From Sphingomonas sp. PR090111-T3T-6A (GTDB lineage Bacteria; Pseudomonadota; Alphaproteobacteria; Sphingomonadales; Sphingomonadaceae), in assembly GCF_000383095.1 (NCBI RefSeq), contig NZ_AORL01000019.1, forward strand, positions 219,843 to 283,842: DNA of 64,000 bases, read 5' to 3'. This document shows, one piece after another, positions 18,277-25,428 of the stretch. A program made the position numbers and the translations under genes. The notes beneath the pieces are model-generated. The model saw only the letters and a list, made by a program, of their open reading frames with translations. It did not search any database and was not told where the DNA came from. Each line of letters begins with the position of its first letter. Positions within the stretch are counted from its first letter, which is position 1.

Positions 18277-18428
18277 GCCTTGCCGTCTTTCGCGGGAGCG
18301 CTCGACGCCGGCTTGATCCGGTTGTCCGCCATGGTGTCCGAGACGTTCGCGCGCTTCTGGTCCTTCGGGCGCTTGCCTCGATTGCTGCCTTCCATCGGCA
18401 GACGGTCGGTGGGATGTTTATTGGCCAT
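18186..18428 (-). CDS. Small hydrophilic protein, C-terminus probably altered
   Basis: 80 residues (MANKHPTDRLPMEGSNRGKR...), very hydrophilic, starting after an excellent ribosome binding site (AAGGAGG, 6 nt before ATG). The first 54 residues look like a small Lys/Arg/Asn-rich stress protein. From about residue 55 the reading frame runs over DNA that encodes the HbpS/GlcG remnant in another frame, so its present C-terminus is probably not original. It lies 32 bp after the other small gene, behind an EcfG-like promoter. I do not recognise the family. Confidence 0.55.
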   Translation of the reverse strand: MANKHPTDRLPMEGSNRGKRPKDQKRANVSDTMADNRIKPASSAPAKDGKAGHWTPFANRCSASRTPMTTRSSSSAAALR

Positions 18429-18460
18429 AGCGGCCTCCTTGGGCGTCCGATGGGGACGGA

Positions 18461-18637
18461 TCAGGTTTGGCCCGTCTTCGATGCGGCAGCCGCGAGAGCG
18501 TCGGCTCTGGCGCGTTCGCGTTCGTCGGTCTTGCTCTTCGCCGCCGCGCGCTCGACATCGGCCGATTTCTTCTCGGCGGCCTCCCGAGGATTTCTGCCGG
18601 CTTCGATGTCGGCCGCGTAGGTCCGTTGCTTCGACAT
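18461..18637 (-). CDS. Small Ala/Lys-rich hydrophilic protein, stress-type
   Basis: 58 residues (MSKQRTYAADIEAGRNPREA...), rich in Ala, Lys, Arg and Glu, probably one long helix. The start at 18637 follows GAGGAGCAGGGTC; an ATG nine codons upstream lacks a site and would lie too close to the promoter. No membrane segment or signal peptide. It heads a two-gene unit with the 18186-18428 gene. A general-stress promoter match lies 26 bp upstream. The function is unknown. Confidence 0.7.
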   Translation of the reverse strand: MSKQRTYAADIEAGRNPREAAEKKSADVERAAAKSKTDERERARADALAAAASKTGQT

Positions 18638-18662
18638 GACCCTGCTCCTCACAAAGGGAATC

Positions 18663-18687
18663 AACGACTTGTGAGGAGAGAGGTTGC
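18663..18687 (-). promoter_or_regulatory. EcfG-like general stress promoter (GCAAC-N16-CGTT)
   Basis: On the reverse strand GCAAC at 18687-18683 is followed after exactly 16 nt by CGTT at 18666-18663. The alphaproteobacterial EcfG consensus is GGAAC-N16/17-CGTT, so one base of the -35 differs. It sits directly upstream of the two small stress-like genes. Confidence 0.5.
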
Positions 18688-18735
18688 CTGCGCCCCGAGT
18701 TTATCGCCTGCCGGAACGGGGCGACGGTCTCGAGG

Positions 18736-20022
18736 TCAGGGACGCACGATCATTGCCCGGGCGGTCGAATCTATCCCGTCCTTCGAATGGAACTGCACCT
18801 GATACTGCCCGGCGGCCAGTGGCGGGCCGTTCAGCGAAAGCGATTTCTGACCCGCCGCCTGGACCGTCACCGGCAGGACGGCCGGCGATCCCACATTCTT
18901 CTTGCCCGACCATTGCTGGATGGTGATCGAGCCATCGATCGTGCCGCCGCTGCCGGGCTTGATGACGATCTCCCACGGGTCCCCGGCGGCGAGGAACTGG
19001 CGGCTCACGCTGAGCGTGGGCGTGACGGGCACGGCGAGCTGGAACGCCCACTTGTTGGGAACGAGACCGAGGAGTTGGAGCAGAAAGGCGTGGGTGTCCT
19101 CGGATTGGCTCACTCCGATGTGGTTGGCGGTCACGAACAGCGTCTGGCAGTTGAGCGCGGTCGCGCTCTGGATCGGCACGGTGCCGTCGCCGGAGGTCGG
19201 GTCCTTGTGCGCATCATAGGCGGGGTTCGTCCCCGTCGGCAGAATCCGGACGATCGTCTCATGGGCGGCGCTGACGACGGCGACGTAGCGGCGGTCGGCC
19301 GGACGAGATGCCGGGTTCAGCAGTTTCCGGAAACCGGTGAGAAGCGGCATCGCGCTGAGGCGAAGCCCCAGCGCCGTCCAGGTCGCGTTCGATCCGAAGG
19401 GCTGCACCGCGTCTCCGGGGCCAGACCAGAAGATCGGCGCGTCGAGAGGCGGCAGCAACTGATAGGCGGCCGGGAACTTGTTGTTGCTGTTGAGACGGAC
19501 GGTCTGCGCCTTGGTGAAGCCTGGGGCGGCTTCCAGCCCGGTCACTTCGGCCAGCGCATCGGTCGCGCCGTCGTGCGGGGTGGCCAGGAAGACCGCCATC
19601 TTGACCTTCGCTTGCCAGGAGGCCGCCTTGTTGGCGGGGTCCTCCAGCGCGCCGCGCACGATGAGGCCGCCCATGCTGTGGGCGATGAGCACGATCTCGT
19701 CGCCCGCGGCGGTGATCGTGGCGAGTTGCGCGGCGAAGTCCCTCGATATGTCGATGAGATTGCGCCGCCAGTCGTAGGGCCACAGGACGAGCGTTTCGTT
19801 CGGTTTGCCGTCCGTCGCCGCGGTGAGGGCGTCGATGATCGGCCCGTAGATGTCGACGGGGCCAATCGACGAGATGATCGGCCCCGGAACGACGTCGTCG
19901 CTCATAAGGGCATCGACCTCGTCGTCGGAGAAGACCTTGCAGAGGGAGGGCGGCCAGACCGTCTTGCCGTTGAGCTTGAGCTTGGTCCCGAAAATGCCGG
20001 GCACGAAGAAGATATGCCGCAT
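18736..20022 (-). CDS. LCAT-like alpha/beta hydrolase (lipase/acyltransferase)
   Basis: 428 residues. The N-terminal 300 residues are an alpha/beta hydrolase of the lecithin:cholesterol acyltransferase group: FFVPGIFGTKLKLNGKTVWPP (lid and oxyanion region), the nucleophile in LIAHSMGGLIVRGAL, Asp in GDGTVPIQSA and His in VTANHIGVSQSED. The last 110 residues (from about LAVPVTPTLSVSRQF) form a beta-rich module ending in GQYQVQFHSKD, probably immunoglobulin-like. No signal peptide is apparent. GGAGGGGGACAGCCG precedes the ATG. Family members act on acyl esters of lipids; the acceptor here is unknown. Confidence 0.8.
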   Translation of the reverse strand: MRHIFFVPGIFGTKLKLNGKTVWPPSLCKVFSDDEVDALMSDDVVPGPIISSIGPVDIYGPIIDALTAATDGKPNETLVLWPYDWRRNLIDISRDFAAQLATITAAGDEIVLIAHSMGGLIVRGALEDPANKAASWQAKVKMAVFLATPHDGATDALAEVTGLEAAPGFTKAQTVRLNSNNKFPAAYQLLPPLDAPIFWSGPGDAVQPFGSNATWTALGLRLSAMPLLTGFRKLLNPASRPADRRYVAVVSAAHETIVRILPTGTNPAYDAHKDPTSGDGTVPIQSATALNCQTLFVTANHIGVSQSEDTHAFLLQLLGLVPNKWAFQLAVPVTPTLSVSRQFLAAGDPWEIVIKPGSGGTIDGSITIQQWSGKKNVGSPAVLPVTVQAAGQKSLSLNGPPLAAGQYQVQFHSKDGIDSTARAMIVRP

Positions 20023-20224
20023 CGGCTGTCCCCCTCCTTTTCGTCATGCATCCCGACCGCGACAGGCGGATCGATGCGCGCCGATGCCGATCATAGCGAA
20101 GGAAGGGCGGCCTCGACACGGCATATGGAAGGCGTCGGCCGGAATTAAGAACCAAAATGGATGAGGTGATGGCGGCGTCCTCTAGAGCGCAGCCTTCGCG
20201 ACGCGGCCCGATCGCATCCCGGGC

Positions 20225-20249
20225 GGAACAGTGCGCAGCGATCTGCGTT
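20225..20249 (+). promoter_or_regulatory. EcfG general stress promoter (GGAAC-N16-CGTT)
   Basis: GGAAC at 20225-20229, 16 nt, then CGTT at 20246-20249: an exact match to the alphaproteobacterial EcfG consensus. It lies 64 bp upstream of the DUF2231 gene, in the gap divergent from the LCAT-like gene. The rest of the 290-bp gap shows no gene. Confidence 0.75.
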
Positions 20250-20312
20250 CCTAGGCCTCATAACGAGCCCGGAACAATGCCGCTCGCGTTTGACGCCGGA
20301 CGGGAGAATCGC

Positions 20313-20750
20313 ATGGCGACGCCAATGGGTCCAAGCCGCATTCCGAAACCGCTTCATCCCTTCTTCGTAGGATTGGGCGGCGCGCTGCTGATGGCGGCGC
20401 TCTTCACCGACTTCATGTATTCGAGCAACTCGCTCATGCAGTGGGCCAACTTCTCGGCCTGGCTGATCACGGGCGGGCTGATCCTGGCGCTGATCTCCGC
20501 CATCGTCCTGATCATCGACTTCGCCCTCGGGTGGGTTGGCCCGATCCGCTGGCTCGATTTCGGCCTGCTGGCCGCCGCCGCCGTGCTTTCGATCTTCAAC
20601 GTCTTCATCCATACCCGCGATGCCTGGACGTCGGTCGTCCCGAGCGGGATCACCATTTCGGCCATCGTGACGATCCTGCTGGCCGTCGCGGGCCTTCGTG
20701 GCTGGTGCGTCACCGCCATCCCCTTCGCCGGCCGCGGAGACGTCGCATGA
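20313..20750 (+). CDS. DUF2231 four-helix membrane protein
   Basis: 145 residues with four hydrophobic helices. The opening RIPKPLHPFFVGLGGALLMAALFTDFMY fits DUF2231, where the HP...P motif starts helix 1. GGGAGAATCGC precedes the ATG at 20313; an upstream in-frame start would place the EcfG promoter inside the gene. It overlaps the next gene as ATGA. Small DUF2231 membrane proteins are frequently beside sorbosone-dehydrogenase-like lipoproteins, and may serve in electron transfer; that is inference. Confidence 0.82.
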   Translation: MATPMGPSRIPKPLHPFFVGLGGALLMAALFTDFMYSSNSLMQWANFSAWLITGGLILALISAIVLIIDFALGWVGPIRWLDFGLLAAAAVLSIFNVFIHTRDAWTSVVPSGITISAIVTILLAVAGLRGWCVTAIPFAGRGDVA

Positions 20751-22066
20751 GCGCCCAGCCGATCCGCGCCGCATGCGCGCTCACGGTCCTTGCGATGGTC
20801 GCCGCCTGTAGCGGCAAGGGTGGCGATCCTTCGAGGCAATACGGGCCGAACCCGGATTTGCCCGAGGCCGGCCAATATCTGCTGCCCCCGATGAGCGTTC
20901 CGAAGGCGATCGGCTGGAAAGCGGGCGAGACTCCCACCGTCCCGGCCGGGATGCACATTCAGGCGATGGCGACCGGCCTGATGCACCCGCGCATCGTCTA
21001 TCCGCTGCCGAACGGGGACGTGCTCGTCGTCGAGAGCAACAGCCCCGGCACCAAGCCCTTCCGGCCCAAGGATTATATCCAGGGCAAGGTGAAGGCGCGG
21101 GCCGGCGCGGCCGACAAGGGCGGCAACCGCATCACGCTGTTGCGGGACGCCAACGGCGACGGCACGCCCGAACTCCGCACGATCCTCCTCGACCACCTGC
21201 ATTCGCCTTATGGTGTCGCGTGGGTGGCGGGCACGCTCTATGTCGCCAACACGGATGCGATCCTCGCTTTCCCCTTCACGCCGGGGCAGACGAAGATCAC
21301 GGTGCCGGGAACGAAGCTCATGGACTTGCCGGCCGGCCCGATCGACCATCACTGGACCAAGTCGATGGTCGCGAGCCCCGACGGGTCGAAGCTCTATGTC
21401 GGGGTCGGCTCCAACAGCAACATCACCGAGAACGGGATGGACGTCGAGGAAGGCCGAGCGGCGATCTACGAGGTCGACCGGCTGACTGGCGCGAAGCGCA
21501 TCTACGCGACCGGCACGCGCAACCCGACCAACCTCGCCATCCAGCCGGGGACAGGCCAACTGTTCGCCGTGGTCAACGAGCGGGACGAGATCGGCCCGGA
21601 TCTGGTTCCGGACTATCTCTCGTCCATCAGGGACGGGGGGTTCTACGGGTGGCCATACAGCTACTGGGGCCAGCACGTCGACGAGCGCGTTCACCCGCAG
21701 AAGCCGGAGATGGTCGCGAAGGCGATCAAGCCGGATTACGGGCTCAGCTCGCACGTCGCGGCGCTCGGCGTCACCTTCAGCCAGGGCGAGACGCTCTCCC
21801 CGCAATTCGCCGACGGTGCGTTCGTGGGAGAGCATGGGAGCTGGGATCGCGATCCGCTGAACGGATATCAGGTGATCTTCGTCCCCTTCGTAAACGGCAG
21901 GCCGAGCGGTGCGCCGATCCCGGTGGTCACCGACTTTCTGGCATCTGACAAGAAGACGGTCCGCGGCCGCCCCGTTGGCGTGGCGCTCGATCGGACCGGC
22001 GCCCTGATCGTGGCCGACGATGTCGGCAACACCGTCTGGAGGGTCAGCGGCACCGCCGGGCACTAG
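20747..22066 (+). CDS. L-sorbosone dehydrogenase-like PQQ sugar dehydrogenase, lipoprotein
   Basis: 439 residues. The leader MSAQPIRAACALTVLAMVAAC ends in a lipobox with Cys, so it should be a lipid-anchored periplasmic protein. The rest is a six-bladed GDH-type propeller: GLMHPRIVYPLPNGDVLVVES, NRITLLRDANGDG, HSPYGVAW, GTRNPTNLAIQPGTGQLFAVVNERDEIG, GGFYGWPYSYWG, GEHGSWDRDPLNGY and RPVGVALDRTGALIVADDVGNTVWRV. It is coupled to the DUF2231 gene and lies behind an EcfG promoter, implying expression under general stress. Whether it binds PQQ and which sugar it oxidises are unknown. Confidence 0.87.
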   Translation: MSAQPIRAACALTVLAMVAACSGKGGDPSRQYGPNPDLPEAGQYLLPPMSVPKAIGWKAGETPTVPAGMHIQAMATGLMHPRIVYPLPNGDVLVVESNSPGTKPFRPKDYIQGKVKARAGAADKGGNRITLLRDANGDGTPELRTILLDHLHSPYGVAWVAGTLYVANTDAILAFPFTPGQTKITVPGTKLMDLPAGPIDHHWTKSMVASPDGSKLYVGVGSNSNITENGMDVEEGRAAIYEVDRLTGAKRIYATGTRNPTNLAIQPGTGQLFAVVNERDEIGPDLVPDYLSSIRDGGFYGWPYSYWGQHVDERVHPQKPEMVAKAIKPDYGLSSHVAALGVTFSQGETLSPQFADGAFVGEHGSWDRDPLNGYQVIFVPFVNGRPSGAPIPVVTDFLASDKKTVRGRPVGVALDRTGALIVADDVGNTVWRVSGTAGH

Positions 22067-22184
22067 CAGGTGCCAGCATTCCTATCGGGCGGTCTCCGGG
22101 CAGGCAAAGGCCGCTTGTTGCCGATCGGCCGATCCGCGCCGCGGGCAAGCGGGTGTTCGCATCTGACCGCCGCCGAGGCCGGGG

Positions 22185-23546
22185 TCAGATCGCGTAACGC
22201 GCCCTTTGCGGCCGGCTGAGCATCGCGTTGGCCTCATCGTCGCCGATGAAGCGTTCGGCGGCGGGGTCCCAGTGGAGGCGGCGGCCCGTCTTCATCGCGA
22301 TCCAGTGGACGAGGCAAGTCGAGCAGGCGCGGTGCCCGATTTCGGCGGGCGCGGCGTTGGGCGCGCGTGTCCGGATCGAATCCAGCCAGTTGCGATGATG
22401 CTCGGGGCTCTGCATCAGATGCACTTCGTTCGGGCCGATGACGCTCGTCAGGATTTTGGGATCGCTGGCTTCCAGCGGCGGGCGGGTATTTGCGCCGGAG
22501 GGATCGGACGCCGTGACCGCGCCGCTGCGCGTGACGAAGATCCAGCCATCATCCCCGATGAAGCGGACGCCGTTTGGGAGCGCGCCGGAGATCGTCATCT
22601 GGATGCCGTTCGCATAGCGCCCGTGCGTCTCGAACGGGCCATGGACGTCCCACAGCCCGCTCTTGGGAAATTCGGCATGGCCCCACACCTCGATCGGGCC
22701 GGTCAGCTCGGTGTCCATGCCCCAATGGGCCGTATCGACATGATGAGCCCCCCAGCCGGTGATCATGCCCGCGCCGAACTGCTCGCAGCGCAGCCAGCCC
22801 GGACGATTTTCCAGCGAATGCTGGGGATGGACGCGCATCTCCGTATAATAGACCTCCGGCGTCGAGCCGAGCCACGCGTCATAGTTGAGGTTGGGCGGCA
22901 CCGGCATGGGCGGCGCCGCAGGCCCCGACGGATCGCCCGGCAACCCGACCTCCACCCGGCGAAGCGTGCCGACGCGGCCGTTGCGGACCAGCTCGCAGGC
23001 GCGGTGGAATTGCGGCCACGGGTCCATGCCGCGCTGCTGGGAACCGATCTGGACGATGCGGTCCGATGCCTTGGCGACGTCGGCCATCTTGCGCCCCTCC
23101 GCGATGGTGAGCGAGGCGGGCTTCTGGAGATAGACGTCCTTGCCTGCCCGGATGGCGTCGATCGCGAGCCTCGCATGCTGGTGGTCGGGCGTCGAGATCA
23201 GGACGGCGTCGATGTCCCGGTTGGCGAGCAGCGCGTGATGATCGCCATAGATCCGCGTGCCGGAATAGGGGCGGCCGGTCCGTGCGGCATAGGCCTCGTC
23301 GACCAGACGCTGGCCCGCCGCCAGCCGCACCGTATCGAGATCGCACACGGCGACGATATGGGCGTCGTCGTGCTTGAGCACCTCCTTCATGTCGTGCCCC
23401 CGGCTGATCCGGCCGACGCCGATGGCGCCGACGTTGATCCGCTTGCTGGGGGCCGTGGCGCCAAGGACGCTGGCCGGAACGATGGCGGGAAACCCCGCCG
23501 CTGCCGTGGCCTTGATGGCGGTGCGTCGGGTGATGGTCCGCTGCAT
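22185..23546 (-). CDS. Tat-exported Gfo/Idh/MocA-family oxidoreductase
   Basis: 453 residues. A Tat-type leader (TITRRTAIKATAAAGFPAIVPASVLG) is followed by the Rossmann domain (INVGAIGVGRISRGHDMKEVLKHDDAHIVAVCDLD) and the Gfo/Idh EKP-like motif, here VYLQKPASLTIAEGRKM. The C-terminal domain has GWGAHHVDTAHWGMD, probably with the catalytic His. Secreted members of this group use tightly bound NAD(P) and act on glycosides in the periplasm. The start at 23546 follows AGCAGGAGCGC. It is the last gene of the cupin-Gfo/Idh-Gfo/Idh operon. The substrate is unknown. Confidence 0.9.
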   Translation of the reverse strand: MQRTITRRTAIKATAAAGFPAIVPASVLGATAPSKRINVGAIGVGRISRGHDMKEVLKHDDAHIVAVCDLDTVRLAAGQRLVDEAYAARTGRPYSGTRIYGDHHALLANRDIDAVLISTPDHQHARLAIDAIRAGKDVYLQKPASLTIAEGRKMADVAKASDRIVQIGSQQRGMDPWPQFHRACELVRNGRVGTLRRVEVGLPGDPSGPAAPPMPVPPNLNYDAWLGSTPEVYYTEMRVHPQHSLENRPGWLRCEQFGAGMITGWGAHHVDTAHWGMDTELTGPIEVWGHAEFPKSGLWDVHGPFETHGRYANGIQMTISGALPNGVRFIGDDGWIFVTRSGAVTASDPSGANTRPPLEASDPKILTSVIGPNEVHLMQSPEHHRNWLDSIRTRAPNAAPAEIGHRACSTCLVHWIAMKTGRRLHWDPAAERFIGDDEANAMLSRPQRARYAI

Positions 23547-23560
23547 CGATGCGCTCCTGC

Positions 23561-24712
23561 TCAGGACAAGACGGGGCGGGTGGCGTTCTTCTGGGCGAGC
23601 AGCACCAGCTCGGCGGCGAGCAGCGCGCCGTCCTGATCCTGCGCGACGGAGGTGCGTTCGACGATATCCGTCACGAATTGCGGGCCGAAGGGCAGGTGGA
23701 CCTTGCCGCAATCCATGTAGCGCACGCTTTTGCGGTCGGCGATGAAGAGATGGTCTCCGCCGGGACGGCCGGCGATGTCCACATATTTGCGCAGCTCGAT
23801 ATAGCCCTCCGTCCCGAGCAGGAAGAGGCGGCCGTCGCCCCATGTCGGCAGGCCGTCGGGCGTGAACCAGTCGACCCGGATATAACCCGTGCCGCCGTCG
23901 CCGCTCAGCATCATGTCGCCGAAATCCTCGAACGCCGGATGATCCGGGTGCGCGAGATTGCCGGTCTGCGAGGCGACGACATGCGCCTTGGTGGTGCCGG
24001 TGTAATAAAGGAACTGATCGGCCTGATGGCTGCCGATGTCGGTGAGGATGCCGCCATAGCGCGCCTTGTCCCAGAACCAGGCGGGGCGGGACGGGGCGCT
24101 GATCCGGTGCGGCGCGATGTTGACGGTCTGCACCACCTTGCCGATCGCGCCCTGACGGACCAGCTCTCCCGCCATCACGGCGGCGCGAACCTCGAGCCGC
24201 TCCGAATACATGATGCCGAACTTGCGGCCGGTGGCCTGGATGGTCCGCCGCACCTCGGCGAGCTGATCGAGGCTGGTGATCGCCGGCTTGTCGCTCAGAT
24301 AATCCTTGCCCGCCTGCATGACGCGGATGCCGAGCGGCGCACGCTGATCCGGGATCGGTGCGCCGGCGACAAGCCTGATCGCTTTGTTCTCGAGGATCTC
24401 GGTCTCGCTCCGGGCGAGCTTCACATCACCATAGCGTTTGCGGAAGGTCGCGATCTGCGCGGGGTCGGTCGCGTGGAAGGCGGTCAGCACGCCGCCGCCC
24501 CGGATCATGGCGTCGGTCATCGCATAGATATGCGCATGGTCGAGCCCGATCACGGCGAAGGGCACGCGATATTTGGCCTCCGGCTCGGGCGTCACAGGTG
24601 CGGCCACCTCCGACACGGCGTTGCCCTGCGACAGCGACTGGGCGAGGCCTTCGGCGGTCAGCCCTGCGGCGAGGCCCGCACCGAGCAGGGCGCGGCGATC
24701 GATGGGGTTCAT
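23561..24712 (-). CDS. Tat-exported Gfo/Idh/MocA-family oxidoreductase
   Basis: 383 residues, only distantly like its neighbour. The leader MNPIDRRALLGAGLAAGLTAEGLAQ contains twin arginines. The N-terminal part VPFAVIGLDHAHIYAMTDAM is a Gfo/Idh Rossmann motif with Asp/His instead of the usual glycines, which suggests altered nucleotide binding. The equivalent of the EKP motif is YLSDKPAITSLDQLAEVR. The C-terminal half has GGILTDIGSHQADQFLYYTG, the conserved substrate-side helix. It is 14 bp from the downstream Gfo/Idh gene and 12 bp from the cupin. Two divergent exported paralogues in one operon suggest successive steps on one sugar. Confidence 0.87.
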   Translation of the reverse strand: MNPIDRRALLGAGLAAGLTAEGLAQSLSQGNAVSEVAAPVTPEPEAKYRVPFAVIGLDHAHIYAMTDAMIRGGGVLTAFHATDPAQIATFRKRYGDVKLARSETEILENKAIRLVAGAPIPDQRAPLGIRVMQAGKDYLSDKPAITSLDQLAEVRRTIQATGRKFGIMYSERLEVRAAVMAGELVRQGAIGKVVQTVNIAPHRISAPSRPAWFWDKARYGGILTDIGSHQADQFLYYTGTTKAHVVASQTGNLAHPDHPAFEDFGDMMLSGDGGTGYIRVDWFTPDGLPTWGDGRLFLLGTEGYIELRKYVDIAGRPGGDHLFIADRKSVRYMDCGKVHLPFGPQFVTDIVERTSVAQDQDGALLAAELVLLAQKNATRPVLS

Positions 24713-24724
24713 CGCATTCCTCCG

Positions 24725-25171
24725 TCAGTGGGCGGGTGTCGTGGCGCTCTTCCAGTTGATGACGTGATATTGCGCGGGCGTGGTGCCGACATTGCGTAGC
24801 GCGTGCAGCGAATTGGACGCGTTGAAAATCACGGAGCCCGGCCCGACCCGTTTCCATTGACCGTTGGACAGCGTCTCCACCGTGCCGCGATCGATGATGA
24901 CCAGCTCTTCATTGGGGTGCCTGTGCGGAGGATGCGACGCGACGCCCGGATTGAGCGTGGTGACGTGCATCTCCAGCTCGTCCAGCGTGGCGGTCGGCTG
25001 CTTCACGATGGAGCGGACTTCGCCGGTTGCGTTCTTGGTGGCGGCCATGGCGTTCCAGTCGAACACCGCAGGCCCCAGGACGGGCCGTCTCTCTTCAGCC
25101 CAGGCCACCACCGAACAGCAGATAAGCGCTGCTGTGGCGGTGAGGATCGCACCCTTGACGGCGAGCCGCAT
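24725..25171 (-). CDS. Secreted cupin-domain protein
   Basis: 148 residues. A signal peptide (GAILTATAALICCSVVAWAEE) leads to a single cupin fold with metal ligands HPPHRHPNEELVII (two His and Glu) and, in the second motif, NSLHALRN (His). The mature protein should be periplasmic. It is the first gene of the operon with the two Gfo/Idh enzymes, and a LacI-like operator lies about 52 bp upstream. It may bind or isomerise a sugar acid, but a purely sensory or storage role is equally possible. Confidence 0.85.
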   Translation of the reverse strand: MRLAVKGAILTATAALICCSVVAWAEERRPVLGPAVFDWNAMAATKNATGEVRSIVKQPTATLDELEMHVTTLNPGVASHPPHRHPNEELVIIDRGTVETLSNGQWKRVGPGSVIFNASNSLHALRNVGTTPAQYHVINWKSATTPAH

Positions 25172-25222
25172 CCCTCTCTCCCATAACCATGACTTCCTGT
25201 GTCTTCATGGCGGCGCGGTTAT

Positions 25223-25236
25223 TGTTAGCGCTCTCA
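25223..25236. promoter_or_regulatory. Imperfect LacI-type operator TGTTAGCGCTCTCA
   Basis: The left half TGTTAGC matches the frequent LacI-family palindrome TGTTAGC|GCTAACA exactly, and the right half GCTCTCA matches 5 of 7. It lies 52 bp upstream of the cupin gene and should act on the reverse-strand operon. Confidence 0.5.
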
Positions 25237-25361
25237 CCACCAAGGTTAGATTTGATGCTGGCCATGCGTCAATGGCGAAGCTCCAGCCGGGTCCAGATCA
25301 AGTCCGGCTTCCTGCGGCAATCCCGGCATTCCCATGCCGCTCCCTGCACGAGAAGAAGAGG

Positions 25362-25403
25362 ATTTGATAGCATGCCACATTATGACATATGATGCTATCA
25401 AAT
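25362..25403. repeat. 12-bp perfect inverted repeat with 18-nt spacer
   Basis: ATTTGATAGCAT at 25362-25373 and its exact complement ATGCTATCAAAT at 25392-25403. The inner TTGATAGC/GCTATCAA halves are the same half-sites that form the LacI-type palindrome at 5573, but here they are spread 30 bp centre to centre, close to three helical turns. It lies 25 bp upstream of the PKD/GH28 operon start and is probably an operator; alternatively it is an mRNA stem-loop in the leader. Confidence 0.65.
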
Positions 25404-25428
25404 GGAATGACTGATCGAAGGGAGGGAC

